Position numbers and translations under genes: made by a program. Of a DNA stretch of 64,000 nt, positions 23,347-35,900 are shown piece by piece (position 1 is the stretch's first letter; every line of letters starts with the position of its first letter). The DNA comes from Cannabis sativa (Eukaryota; Streptophyta; Magnoliopsida; Rosales; Cannabaceae), in contig NC_083609.1 in NCBI RefSeq assembly GCF_029168945.1, positions 22,503,501 to 22,567,500 on the forward strand, written 5' to 3'. The notes beneath the pieces were generated by a model. That model saw only the letters and a list, made by a program, of their open reading frames with translations, did not search any database and was not told the origin of the DNA.

Positions 23347-24104
23347 GCAGGCACCTCTAGTCTTTCTGGGAGGTCCAGATGTGATGAAAGCCGAATAATG
23401 GTTGACTATTATTACACGGATTTTGAATTTTATGGGTGTCACCAGTAACGACAGAGTGGCTCGTGCCACATTCTGATTCTAGGAAGATGCCCTAGTCTAG
23501 TGCGATATGGTGGCTCTTACTCGGGATGTCATTACCATTACCAGGGAAGAGTTTCAGGAATTGTTTAATGCAAAGTATTATAACGAGGCAGTCAGAAGTG
23601 CAAAGAGAAAAGAATTGACTCAGCTGACTTAGAAATAAAATATGACTGTTATTGAGTATACAACCCAGTTAAAGAGGTTGGCTAGGTTGGCCTTGGGAAT
23701 TGTGCCAATCGACTTCAGTAAGAAAGAAAAGTATCTGGATGGGTTGAATCCCAAAATCAAACACGACCTGATGATCACAACTGATGATAACACCACGTAT
23801 GCTGATATGGTGGGAAAAGCACAGCGAGCTAAGGGCGCAGTTTTGTGCATCAAGGAGTCCTGAGGGACACAAGTTGTTGGTGGAGCCACTACTCCTCCTA
23901 CCTCTGGTTATGTTAGGGGTAGTAGTGGCTTGACCACTAATCAAAAGAGAAAGGCACCATCTGCACATTGTGGCTCAAATCAGAATAAGAGGTTTCGAGG
24001 GAACCAAGGTCCTAGAAACCGTCAAGGTGGTTCCGAAAACTGATACACTTACCAGGAATGTCCCAATCGTAAGAAGCATCATTTGGGTGAGTGTAAAGGG
24101 CAAG
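23347..24104 (+). pseudogene. gag: Gag of A, C-terminal part (broken)
   Basis: Resumes after the hAT element with QAPLVFLGGPDVMKAE, a stop in place of W, and WLTII. It then reads MVALTRDVITITREEFQELF, YYNEAVRSAKRKEL, stops, and MTVIEYTTQLKRLARLALG. The section DFSKKEKYLDGLNPKIKHDL to ADMVGKAQRAKGAV is the end of the retrotransposon Gag domain (the expected EYxxxFxxLSRFA-like helices and F-xxGLxxxI). Basic GSNQNKRFRGNQGPRNRQGG follows. At least five stops. Confidence 0.8.
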
Positions 24105-24619
24105 GATGTTTCTAGTGTGGTTTGTTTGGACACTACAAGAGAGATTACCCACAACTCAAGAAAGAAGAACAGAAGACAGCAGCAAAGCCCGCTCCAACAA
24201 GGATTTTTGCTCTTACTCAGGCTGATGCAGAAGCTAGTCCTTCAGTTGTTATAGGTCAGCTCTCAGTCAATAACTCTTATTTCTCTGTGTTATTTGATTC
24301 TGAGGAAACTCATTCATATGTGGAGGCCAGAATTTTCGATAAATTGGGCAGACCGTTTGATAGTTATGATAAAGGGTTTGGAACCCTACTGCCTAGCAAA
24401 GAATTAGTTATCTCCAAAAGGTGGGTTAGGTCTATGCCGATCAAAATTGAGGATAGGGAGTTGAGTGCTGATTTAGTAGAATTGGACTTAGCGGATTTCG
24501 ATATCATATTTGGAATGGATTTCTTGTCCAAATATTCTACTAGCATTGATTGTAAGCAGATAATGGTGATCTTCCAACCAAAGGCGAGGAGCCATTTGTG
24601 TTTGTGGGATCAGTTTTAG
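24105..24619 (+). pseudogene. Zinc knuckle and aspartic protease of A
   Basis: The knuckle reads CF*CGLFGHYKRDYPQ. A stop sits between the first two cysteines and the last cysteine is Tyr. From 24122 a clean 165-residue frame continues through FALTQADAEASPSVVIGQL into the retropepsin domain. The active site is LFDSEETHSYV where the family has D-S/T-G-A-T-H, so the catalytic Asp is kept but the Gly is Glu. The second conserved block, LVELDLADFDIIFGMDFLSKY, is intact. This protease would release Gag and Pol products; the G-to-E change and the broken knuckle make activity unlikely. Confidence 0.82.
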
Positions 24620-25560
24620 GATCTCCGATTCCAGTAATCTCGGTATTAAAAGCTAAAAAAATTTTATAAGATGGATGCCTAGGTTTTTGGCAGTGGTATT
24701 GGATACCACACGGCCGGAATCAATTTGGCCATAGGAAATCAGAGTGGTTTGGGAATTTTTAGATGTGTTTCTCGATGAACTTCTGGGTTTACCACCACAG
24801 CAAGAAATAGATTTTGTTATTGATTTAGCACCTGGAGCAGTTTTAGTTTCTAAAGCACCTTATAGAATGGCTCTGGTAGAGCTTAACGAATTGAAGATTC
24901 AGCTCAAGGGATGGTTGACCTAGCATTTTCACGACCTAGTTTGTCACCCTGGGGAGCTCCCGTGTTGTTTGTTAAGAAGAAAGACAGATCCCTACGTATG
25001 TGCATTGACTACCGAGAGCTAAATAAATTGACTATCATGACTAAGTATCCTTTACCTAGGATCGACAACATGTTCGATCAGCTTCAGGGGAAAACGGTCT
25101 TTTCTAAGATTGATCTCCAATTGGGCTATCATCAATTGAGAATTCGAGAGGAGTACATTCCAAAGAGTACTTTCCGCACTAGGTATGGGCATTATGAATT
25201 TTTGGTTATGTCTTTTGGACTAACCAACACTCCAGCAGCTTTTATGGATTTGATGAATATGGTATTCAAGGATTTCCTCGATATTTGTTTTAGTATTTAT
25301 TGACAACATCCTTGTGTACTCTACATCAGAAGCAGAGCATGAGCAACACCTCTGGATGGTTCCACAGCGATTATGAGAACATAAAATGTATGCCAAGTTT
25401 AAAAAGTGTGAATTTTGGCTATCCGAGGTGTCTTTTCTTGGACACATTGTCAGTAAGGAAGGGATCAAGGTTGATCCAGGGAAGATTGAATCTGTCAGGG
25501 ATTGGCCGAGACCAAAAATAGTTATAGAAGTCAGAAGTTTTATGGGTTTAGCTAGTTAGT
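24620..25560 (+). pseudogene. Reverse transcriptase of A
   Basis: The upstream linker ([19 protein letters not shown]) leads into [57 protein letters not shown] and [17 protein letters not shown]. These are the expected RT blocks in order. A one-base shift precedes the catalytic box, which in the shifted frame reads [10 protein letters not shown] instead of F-I-D-D, so one catalytic Asp is Asn. The later thumb region continues in other frames with '[14 protein letters not shown]'-like text to about 25560. It converts element RNA to DNA in active relatives; dead here. Confidence 0.85.
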
Positions 25561-25589
25561 ATCGTCAGTTTGTTGAGGGATTTTGTAAG

Positions 25590-26055
25590 AATTAGCAGTT
25601 TCTATGGATAGACAAGTGTGAAGCAAGCTTTTACGAACTAAAACAGCAGTTGACTATAGCTTTGGTGTTAGCGTTACCATCTGATAAAGTTTATTGTAAT
25701 ACATCCAGACATAGTCTGGGATGTGTTTTGATGCAAGCAAATATGGTTATCATTTATGTGTCCCGCCAGTTAAAGGAGTATGAACAGTGGAGTATGAAGA
25801 GTGATACCCAACTCACAATTTAAAACTTGCCACGGTAGTTTTTACTTTGAAGATTCGGTGGCATTATCTCTACGGAGAAAAGTGTGAGATTTACACCAAT
25901 CACAAAAGCCTCAAATATTTTTTTACTCAAAAAGATTTGAATATGAGGCAGAGGTAGTGGTTGGAATTGGTCAAGGACTATGATTGTAAAATCCTTTACC
26001 ATCCCGAGAAAGCTGATGTGGTGGCAAATGCCCTGAGCAAAAAGGGTCCCGGGTA
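25590..26055 (+). pseudogene. RNase H domain of A
   Basis: Readable pieces include [74 protein letters not shown], a stop where W is expected, [16 protein letters not shown] and [13 protein letters not shown]. This is the standard RNase H order of Ty3/gypsy (S-x-x-GxVLMQ; TDHKSLKY; HPGKANVVADALSRK). In TNHKSLKY the usual TDH Asp is Asn. Several frame changes and stops. Confidence 0.8.
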
Positions 26056-26065
26056 AGTATCTAGC

Positions 26066-27333
26066 ATGATCATGATTTTACCCCTGCAAGCATACGACAT
26101 GGTCAGATCAGATATTGAGTTTGTTGTAGGCAAACTTAATAATTTGACATTACAATCTGATCTATTAGACGGAATTAAAGCTGCTCAATTAACTGATCCA
26201 GAATTAGTAAAGATCCGAGAAGAGGTTTTAGCTAGTCAAGCTAAAGACTTTCAGTGTCAGGTAATGGGATGATGTTGTATAAAACTAGGGTTTGTGTTCC
26301 AAGCAATGTAGAACTTAGAAATGAGATTCTCAAGGAAGCTCATACCACTCCTTATTCATTGCATCCTATCAATACCAAAATGTATCAGGATTTAAAACCC
26401 TTCTACTGGTGGTGCGGAAGGAAGAAGGATGTGGTAGAATTTGTATCCCGGTGTTTGACTTGTTAGCAGATTAAGGTTGAACACCAGAGACTTGCTGGGT
26501 TATTGCAACCTCTGACTCTTCCTGAATGGAAATGGGAAGATGTCACCATGGATTTTGTGGTTGGGTTACCTAAAACCACGGGGATGTTCAATTCAATTGG
26601 GTTATGGTGGATTGATTTACTAAGTTTGCACATTTTCTACTAGTGAAAACAACCTTTACTGTGGATCAATATGCAGATCTATATGTTAAAGAAATAGTGA
26701 GGTTACATGGGGCTCCGAAGTCCATTATATTGGATAAGGATCCAAAGTTTACCTCAAAATTTTGGCAAAGTCTCCAGCGAGCTATGGGTACTAAATTGAA
26801 GTTTAGTAAAACTTTTCATCCTCAAATTGATGGGCAGTCCAAGAGGGCAATTCAGATACTTGAGGATATGTTGCGAGCCTATGTGATAAATTTTGAAGGC
26901 TCCTAGAGCAAGTACCTATTACTGATAGAATTCTCATACAACAACAGCTATCAAGTACTATAGGGATGGCTCCCTATGAGATGTTATATGGTAGGAAATG
27001 CAGATCTCCAATTCACTGGGATGAAATTGGAGAAAGGAAATATTTAGGTCCTGAATTAGTGCAACGGACCAATAAGGCTATAGAAAAGATCAAGGCCAGA
27101 ATGCTTGCCTCTTAGAATAGGCGAAAGAGTTATGCATATCCGAAGTGTAGAAATGAAGAATTTTAGGTAGGAGATCATGTATTCCTATGAGTGTCTCTGA
27201 TGAGGGGGATTAAACGTTTCAAGAAAAAGGTCAAGTTACGCCCTAAGTTTATAAGGCCTTTCAAAATTCTCAAAAAGGTTGGATTGGTAGCTTACCGTCT
27301 AGCCTTACCTCCAGCTTTTTCAACAGACCATAA
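26066..27333 (+). pseudogene. Integrase of A (zinc and core domains)
   Basis: The HHCC zinc domain is readable (EAHTTPYSLHP...CLTC, 26330-26465), with a stop right after CLTC. The core follows: [13 protein letters not shown] (first catalytic Asp), a frameshift, then LHGAPKSIILDKDPKFTSKFW (second Asp). HPQIDGQSKRAIQILEDMLR comes next, where the family has QSER, so the catalytic Glu is Lys. After more stops the C-terminal part VKLRPKFIRPFKILKKVGLV and ALPPAFSTDHN is cut at 27333 by the copia solo LTR. Splices element DNA into the genome in active members; inactive here. Confidence 0.85.
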
Positions 27334-29219
27334 TGTTGGGTTTTGTGCCCTAAATAAAACCCATTACAATCTGATTAGTTATCAATCTAAGAAATTTGAA
27401 GTGATTTTTGTTTGCATGAATTTTTCATGCTTATGGTTTAATATGTTTAATATATGCACAAAATCAGTTAAGTCCATATAACATATATTTATTCACAATT
27501 ACAGTATTGTCAACACAGTGGAATGTGATTGTGATTATATGATTCAAAAGACTAATAAGTCCATGTTTCATCAGTGTTTTGGATATACACTGATGTGATA
27601 ATCAGCGATGATGTGTACTTACACTTGGAGTGAGTGTTATGTTCTTTCCAGGACATTGGTAAAGTATACTAGTTTCGAATGTATGGAGTATACATTGGAC
27701 TGGACTGATATTGAACTTAGTCAAGATATTATAAACTTACCGTTGTATCTTTCCAAGTCAATATCACTAGCTGATCTTAGATTAAAAGAATCTAAATCCT
27801 GATATGCTTAGGCTCAACTCAGGAGTGCTATTCATGTTCTTTGATTTATTAGTTAAGTCTACTTTGGGTCAGGGTAATACGTATATTTTGGCAACATGAT
27901 AGTATGATTGAGTGGGAGCGCTGAACATAAATATGGAATCTATAGCTTCTGCTGATGTATAGAAGTCAAGTGATGATTCCCTTCGAGCTTAGCTAAATAG
28001 AAGTAAATGGATGAGCTCTTGTTTTAGTGACTATTTCTTAGATCACTAAAACATCATTTATAGGTAGCTAAGTGTTTTAAGGGGCCAAATACATTGAGGG
28101 GTGAAAACGATAAATTTATCCCGTCTCGATGTAAATCATCTATATAGAGGATCTTTGGTCATATTAAGATTATAACAATGGTTAAATGAGATAGCATATC
28201 TATATCGTGAAACATATAGAATGCTCTATATAAGTTTGAGAGTGCAATTCCAAGTTCTAAGAGTGGATTCAACAAGGAATTAATAAGTTAGGAATTTACT
28301 TAGTAAATTCGGTTCGCTTATTGGAAGCTCAGCATTGTAGATCCATGGTTCTCATTCTAGTTGAGACCATACTGCTTGTAAGACTCAATAATTCATTTAT
28401 TATTAATCAATTATAATTCTAAAGTTAGACTATGTCTAATTTATGAATTTTCACTAAGCAGGGGTAAAATTGTAAAGAAAAGAGATTCTAGCTTTATTTA
28501 TTAATTAAGAGACTCTATATGTCTAATTAATAATTATATTAAATGACAATACTATTTAATAATCTATTTTAGTTATTAAATAATTAGTTTTGGCATTTAA
28601 ATGGTTAGAATTGGAAAATTGGCGTTTTTGAGAAAATAGAAATAAAAATTGTGAAAACTGCAAAATCCAAGTGAGCCCCAATAACACTTATGGCCGGTCA
28701 CTTGATAGGCTTTTCCAATTACTATTTTCATTATTTTAATTCCAAATAATTACTAACCTAAACCTAGTAGTTGCCTATAAATAGATAGTGATGGCTCAGT
28801 CAAAAATATGCTTTTTGTCAATAATTAAAAGATTGCCTTTTCAGAAAAACTGAGCCTTCCACTTTCTCTCTATAGCCGACCCTACCTCTCTCTCTTTTCT
28901 TCTTCATTATTTTGAACCCCCTAGTGATAGAGTAGTGCCCACACACAGCAAGTGGTACCTCAATCATAGATTGGAAGACTGTGAAGGATCACATTCAAAG
29001 AGAAGGACATTCGGGCTCAGATCTTGATAATAATCTGCGATAGAAAGGATACAAGGGTTAGAGATCTGAGTGGAAGGAGACATATTATTTCGTTGCAATC
29101 AATGTAAGGTTTTCTTAACTTTATATGTGTTTAATTATCGTTTTAGAAAGTTCATATTTAGGGTGTTAAATAACATACTTGTGAGTAGATCTAAGATCCT
29201 GGTAAAATAAAATCCAACA
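27334..29219 (+). repeat. Solo LTR of the gag-only copia family
   Basis: 1886 bp, TGTTGGGTTTTGTGCCC...AAAATCCAACA, with a perfect 5-bp TSD CATAA (27329-27333 and 29220-29224). It is the reverse complement of, and colinear with, the LTRs at 1456-3363 and 9744-11648, so its sense is plus. No internal sequence is present, hence a solo LTR from LTR-LTR recombination. It interrupts A between ...FSTDHN and VFHVSMLRKY. Confidence 0.93.
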
Positions 29220-29224
29220 CATAA

Positions 29225-29500
29225 CGTATTTCATGTCTCCATGTTAAGAAAAATACGTTTCAGATCCGACTCATGTGTTGAGTTATGAAAACCTAGAGCT
29301 CCAGTAGGATTTATCGTACGAAGAGCAACCAGTTCAGATTTTAGACAGAAAATATAAAGTCCTTCGAAATAAGACCATAGCTTTGGTCAAGGTGCTCTGG
29401 AGAAATAGTAAGGTGGAGGAAGCCACCTAGGAGTTGGAGTCTGACATGTGGGCTCAATATCTAGAGTTGTTTAGGTTACATTACGAGGAAAAAATCCTTT
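29225..29500 (+). pseudogene. Integrase C-terminus and chromodomain of A
   Basis: The continuation after the solo LTR reads VFHVSMLRKYVSDPTHVLSY, ENLELQ, a stop, and then EEQPVQILDRKYKVLRNKT. IALVKVLWRNSKVEEAT, a stop in the place of W, and ELESDMWAQYLELF follow. This is the chromodomain-like tail of Tekay/Del chromoviruses, thought to guide integration to heterochromatin. It identifies A as a chromovirus. Confidence 0.85.
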
Positions 29501-29513
29501 TAATAGGGATAAT
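29488..29513 (+). promoter_or_regulatory. Polypurine tract of A
   Basis: 'gaggaaaaaatcctttt' and 'aatagggataat' directly precede the LTR start TGTAAAG. It is a degraded form of the GAGGAC-AAAATT-CTTTTAAGGGGG pattern. Confidence 0.65.
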
Positions 29514-29989
29514 TGTAAAGATCGCCTAATTTTAATATGAAAATTAGCCAATAATTAGGGTTTAATTTCGAATTAGACTTTTAATTATAATTTATGAATT
29601 TATGGAGATATATTTAAATTCTAGGTGTATTATTTATGTTATACATGAAATTTCTTATTTTTTATATTTATGCCCTGTAATAGTGGAACGCGACGTTTGA
29701 CCGATAGAGTCACATTTTTTATGGTTTAGTATTTTAGTAATAGTGGGGCAACTTGGATGGACATTGGGAATATCGAAAATATTGGTAGTTTTAAATTTGA
29801 TGGAAATGCCCTTTGGCGGCAAAGTTGCTTCTTGGTGAAGCAAAGGGCAAAATGGTATTTGCCCTAAGTTGGTTTTTGTCCTTTAGTGAGTAAGTTGATT
29901 AATTAGAAAATATTAATCTGATTTCTATGATGTTAGATAAACACTTAGGGCATTTCTTTCATTTTTCAAAAAATAGAAAAAGGTTAGAT

Positions 29990-30138
<149 letters not shown>

Positions 30139-30861
30139 ACCTAGGAGAAACTAGTAGAAGGATAGGGTTTCAGCTCTATTTTTGGTGATTTAGCAAGGTT
30201 GTGGTGCTTCCAATTCAAGGTTAAACCCCTAGCTCACTTCTTTTTGTTTTCTTAAGTTATAAATTAAGAGTTCTATGCTTGATTTTAGAGTTGGAGTTCT
30301 GTTGGTTTTTGGGATATTTGATTTTGTATTCAGAGGATGTTTTGAGGTTATTTGAGCTGGTTTAGAACTGATTTGAGTGTTGTAGTTGTGTTTGAGTAAA
30401 GTTTGAACTTTAGAGCTCAAACGTTGCTCTCTCATGGTAATTTTTGAATATGGGCTTTTTATTTAGTTCTTTTGCTAGATTTATTGCTTGTTGTGGCCTA
30501 ATTAGGAGGTCTGAAAGGTTTGGAGTCTTTTGGGGTTGATTTGGTTTGTTAAGAAGAGTTTTTATGGTTCCTGCACTGAATCGGTCGACCGGCTCAGTTT
30601 GGACCTGTAGGAACCGGTCTACCTGTTTGTCCCCAGGCCGACCCCACATAACCGGTTTTCCAGTTAGGAACCGGTCTACTAGTTGGGGCATTTTAGGGCA
30701 CCCTAGGTTTTTTCGTTTTTTCCGATGTTTGGGGTATTGCCATGTTATCCGTTGATAGAGAAACTTTTAGTTTTGCCATGTTCTCCGAAAAGTGATTTAG
30801 CATATCACTCACCTGTCTTACGAATATTGTGACTCAGAGGCCCATAAACCGACACATCCAA

Positions 30862-33800
30862 TGTAAAGATTGCCTAATTTAAATATGTTGGATTGTAGAT
30901 AATTATGGTTTTATTATGAGATTCAGTTACTAATTATAATTTACATATTTGTGGAGATTTATATGAATTCAGATTATGTTAATTATGCTATTTATGTGAA
31001 TTACTCATTTTTCTATAAATGTGTTCAGTAGCAGTGGAACGTGATGTTGGGCCATATTAGAGTCATGTGTTTCATGGTTAGGTTTTCGAAGTATCGGGAA
31101 TTGACGGGGTTTGGTAATGACCAAACTACCCTTAAATTTCATTAAACTTTTGGTTTTGGTCAAAAGAGTAAAATGTCATATTTTTCCCTTAATTCCTATT
31201 TTGTCATCTTGTGGACAATAGGATCTGATTTCTTTTATTTATTTTAAATAAAAAATAGTATTTGATTTTTTATGAAACACCTAGAAACTTAGGAAAACCC
31301 ATTTTTTATCTTCATCAAGCTCTCTCTTTCCCTTACTCTCGAACCAACTAGAGACCAGTTGGGGTTTTGATTTTCTTAGATCAACTCGGCAAGATCTAGT
31401 GGACTTATGAGATTCAAGCTAAGGTATACCATCCTAATCTCTTCCTCCTTGGATTTCTTTAAGTTTATGTTAGCTTTTAATGCAAGAATTGGGGGAAAAT
31501 GGTACTGTGATGTTGAACTTGTTTAATTTTGAGTTTTAGAGTTAGTCTAGGTTTATGAGAGTTATTTTTAGCTGAATTGGAGGGGTTTAGGGTGATTTGA
31601 GCAAAGATGGGGTTTGGAAACCCAAGCTTAGTGCTCTAATGGTGTTTTAATATTTTGAGTTTGTTGTTGAGTTTTGTTGCTTGAATTGGCTTAATTATGG
31701 TATCTATAGGTAATCTGGAGATTTTAGTAGAGTTTGGGATTGTTTTGTGGTGTTGGGGACATTTTTGATGGTTCCTACACTTAACCAGTTGACCAGTTCA
31801 AGGGGACCTACCGGTTGTTTCCAAGGAAACCCCATCAAACTGGAATTCTAGTTGGGGAACGGGTCTACTGGTTGGGACAATTTTATAAACCCTAGTTTTC
31901 CCATTTTTATGATATTAAGGTTATTGTAATGTTATTCATTGATAGGGCTATTTCTAGTTTTGATTTTAAGTCCCTGAAAAGTGTTTTAGCATGTCTTTTA
32001 TTGGAATTTTAAATATTGTGGTTTAGGGCCTTATAAAGCATCGAGTTACAGTTCCACTCATGCTGACTGGCACACCTGAGCAAGGAAACGAGGTAAGATA
32101 GCATAAAATATATATATACATATATACATATATATGTGTGTGTGTGTGTGAATGTATGTATGTTATTATTTGTTTACACTACTAGTGCTGTTAAAGATGT
32201 AGTTATAAGGGTGAGTACAGTGTAAAGTCTTAGGGTAGTTACAGTGTTACCAACACGAGTACCAGGGGGTACGAAGTGCAGGTGATACAACACTCAGTAA
32301 CTCCAGGAAGTACAATAATGGTCGTACCAACATGAGTACGGAGTCAGTACTCTAGTGCATATGGTACAATGGTCGTACTTCTGTTGAGAACGTTCTTAAC
32401 CATTGGGTGAGCTTAGCAATTGGGCTCAGGACGACTTAAGCATAAAACCGGGATAACATTGCTTATATATATTTATGCATATCTTACTGAGTCGGTCGAC
32501 TTATCAATTTGCTACCTTGTGTAGGTAAGGGTAAAGCTAAGTTGGAGGAGTAGTGAGATGGGCTTGGCAAGGATTGTACATATCACGGCAGTGCAACCTG
32601 GAGGGTTTCGGTCATTCAACACTTTAAGTTTATTTTTTATTGTTGCCATGTTGTGTAAAAAAAATATATAGTAGTAGTATGTAACCATATATAGAGTGTA
32701 ACGCCCTATCCAACAGGGACGCCACGTGTGTGCAATTTAATAAAATTCTTATATAAATACTATATAAATATACCAAAAGTGTGGTTAATTAAATTTTGAT
32801 AATTAAAAATTTGACACATAGACTATATGATAAAAGATAAGTGGTATTAACCATGGGGTCCCCGTGTTTTCAAAATATTCACAAACTGGTTTAATAGTGT
32901 TTTTACAACATAAACTTTGTACTCCCAAAATTACTTTCAAAATAGAGCATCCTGATTACTGGGCCGAAACACTGCAGCTGATATGTACATTGCTGCTATG
33001 ACCCCGAACTCATGGCTGCTCAACCTTTGCTTTTCCCTTACCTGCACCATAAAGCACCCGTGAGTCACAGAGACCCAGCAAGAAAAAGTGAACAAACAAT
33101 AACTGAAAAATGATTATCAATTTAATCTCATGTCATCATGTTTACACATTACATAATATCATAAAGTACCCCTTTACACATTACACATTACACCTTACAC
33201 AATCTTGGTACTTTATGAAGTACCCCTTTACCACTCGTTAACCACGAGTTGTATATGTCACTATCGTTGTCCGATGAAGCAAACGATAAGTAAGAAACCT
33301 AACCGCAGTTTCAAGAGTAATTACTCGTAACGGTATTAACCATTTCTAACCCTAGGTCATAACCTAGGCTCAACAAATATTTAATCAAAGTCTTGATAAT
33401 AATCAAGGTCATAACCTTTCAGCCATTAATATTTAACCACATACGGTGCTTACCACTTTTCTTACCTTAGTTCTGAATTCAAGCGTACGAGCCAACTTGA
33501 GTGGAAAACAAGCTAGGCGACTCCGGTCCTATGTCACGACAACCAAAACTCAATAAAAACCTTAATCAAATTTCTGATAATCAACTCTAATTCTCACAAT
33601 CGAACACACCCTACTTTCCCCCGGATAAAACTAGCTTAACCATCTCTAAAACACAATGAATTCCACTCCGAAAGACACCCCGAATCAGATCGGACTTGAG
33701 GAGAAAAAACCCAAAATCCCCCTTTCCTGGGAAAAACGGTCGGCCGTTTTTCGGACACCCAGAAAAACGGCCTGCCTTTTTTTCCTAGCAGCTATGGTGA

Positions 33801-34887
33801 TTTCAGGTTTTTCACCCCAAAAACCAATCAAACCTCCACCAAACCTGCTCAAACCTTCCAAAACAGTATAATAACATAAATATAACATAACCCAAGCTTC
33901 AAAATACAAAAATTCAATCTCTAACTCAAAATCACATGTTCAAGTGAAGAAATTCAACTTTTAGCTTCAACCAACACACTTCAATCCAAGCAGCCAAAGA
34001 AACCTCTCAAAACCATACTCAACATACACAAAAACATAACCTAAACATAACTCAAACTCAACCTAATCCCTGCAGCCACGGAAACACAAAACTCTAACCT
34101 TAAGCCAACCAAAATCCATTAAAAATCACAACCCATAAGGTGTAAACTTACCTCAATCACTTCTAGGTTGAGCTTAGGTTGAATAATATGCTCCAAAGAC
34201 AAAAGAAAATGGTGAGGAGATCCTCTCTTGCTTACTGGTTGGTTTGCGCGAAGGGGAGAAGAAGAATGAAGTTTTGTTTCTTGCCTTGGAAGCTATTACC
34301 TTAAATAGGGCTTTCATTTCATTTCTTTTTTTTTTCCTTTTAAAAAAATAGTAGACAGCCCTAAAAGTAAAAAAAAAAAACAAGACTAATTTACCCCTAA
34401 TGAAAAGAAAATATAAACTTTAAAATAACCTAGGGCATTTTTGTAATTTTGCTAATTCCATTAAACCGACATCCTAAATTTCTAACCTAGTCTGGAATAT
34501 TCTCAAAATAATTCTTCCATAAATGTCGTGACATTTCTAACCAAAATCTTCGGGCCCAATAAAAAAATATTTTATTTAAAAATTGGTATCCTCGGTACTC
34601 ACATATCTCAAAATAATCTCCGTAATTAATAAATTACGCTATTTTTTCATTGAGTAAATTCTCAATAATTACCCTAAGTAAGATCATAATCTTACTTCAT
34701 TACCAACATAATTACATATTTAATAAAATATGCCTATTTAAATATTATTTCTTTTCCGGGATATTACATATAGTATATGTATTTTAACAGCGGTTTTATA
34801 ACTTGGGATCCCGACTTATGACGTTTTATAAATATAATATAATAACTTTAAATACAAATTAGTAAATTTTTAAATATCGACATTACA
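30862..34887 (+). repeat. Solo chromovirus LTR B inside 3' LTR of A
   Basis: TGTAAAGATTGCC...GACATTACA, with a perfect 5-bp TSD TCCAA (30857-30861 and 34888-34892). It aligns with A, C and E over the 'agtggaacgtgatg' block, the 'gaccagtt...accggtt' block and the 'gtgtaggtaagggtaaagct' block. Subtracting inserted LTR D leaves ~1.95 kb, full length. Confidence 0.9.
32697..34768 (-). repeat. Solo chromovirus LTR D inside LTR B
   Basis: On the plus strand TGTAACGCCC...ATATTACA, ~2.07 kb, minus sense. TATAG occurs at 32690-32694 (two extra bases before TGTAAC) and at 34769-34773, giving an imperfect TSD. Blocks 'cccttacctgcacca' and 'cacccgtgagtcac' match E. Hairpins: GGTACTT/AAGTACC (~33206), ACTCGT/ACGAGT (~33236) and TATCGTT/AACGATA (~33262). 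Confidence 0.82.
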
Positions 34888-35627
34888 TCCAAATTCAGAA
34901 ACGAGGTAAGATTAGTATAATGATATGCATATGTGATTACATGTTTAGCGTGCATGTTTACTAAGCATGTTAAATTACATTGATAATGGTATCAATATAT
35001 GTAGAGTTGTATTGGATACCGATAAATGTATGTTTGGCTCAAGTACTGATTGGTGTTATAACATCGGTACGACTAGAGTGCCAAGTATAGGCTGATATTA
35101 TGGTCAATAGTACTGTCGTATGAACGTTCTAGACTTAGTACCACGTAGGACGCGGGGATAGGATTATGGCTGGGTGTATAAGTGCCTAATTGTAATGCGG
35201 GTTATATTTATGATTATGATTATACCTTTTGTAACACTCTAACTAGCATAGGCGTGTTAGCGTGATTTTTAACAACTGTGCAGCTCGTTGCTAATCAACG
35301 AGGCTATTGAAAATCGTGATTAATTAAAATTTGCTTATTTAATTAAAAAACTTAAAGTATTACATATATAATATTTTTGGGATCTTGTTTACAAAATACT
35401 TTATAAAAGTTTGCTATTCACATATAAAAAAGTTTGTCGCCCAACGACTATACAGCAAAAGCCTCAATGTCCCCAAAGATCGTACACTCCAGGCCTTACC
35501 GCTTCGACATGTACAATCTTCATCTGCTCGTACTCACGGCTCCTCAGCTTTAGCCTTGCCCTTACCTACACATAAAGATAGCACTGTGAGTCGACAGACT
35601 CAGTAAGAAAAGCATAACATAAACATA

Positions 35628-35900
35628 CAAATAACCCGGGTTATAATCTGGCCCCCATACACCCGATCATAACCCTAATCCCCGTGTCCCACACGGTACT
35701 GAGTCTAGAACGTTCATAAGACAATACTATCAACCTTAATGTCAGCCTATACTCAATATGCTAGTCATACTCTAGCCATATTGATGTGACAGCATCGATC
35801 AGTACTTTAGCTAACATACAATTATCAGTAATCAGTACAACTCTATCTATACTATTACTGCTATCAATGTAATCTAACAGGCAATAACACATGTACGTTA
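35628..35900. repeat. Hairpins in LTR C
   Basis: ATAACCCGGGTTAT is a 14-bp perfect palindrome (~35631), and CCGTGT/ACACGG lies near 35682. They sit in the same relative LTR position as the arrays of D and E. Confidence 0.55.

Noticed and set aside
22178..23347. Several 60-130-residue frames
   Set aside because: Translations of the hAT-like repeats; the duplicate frames reflect nesting, not genes.
30410..30755. Frames with VDRF/NRSTG repeats
   Set aside because: Arise from the 'accggtcgacc' repeats in the LTR; not conserved in LTR B.
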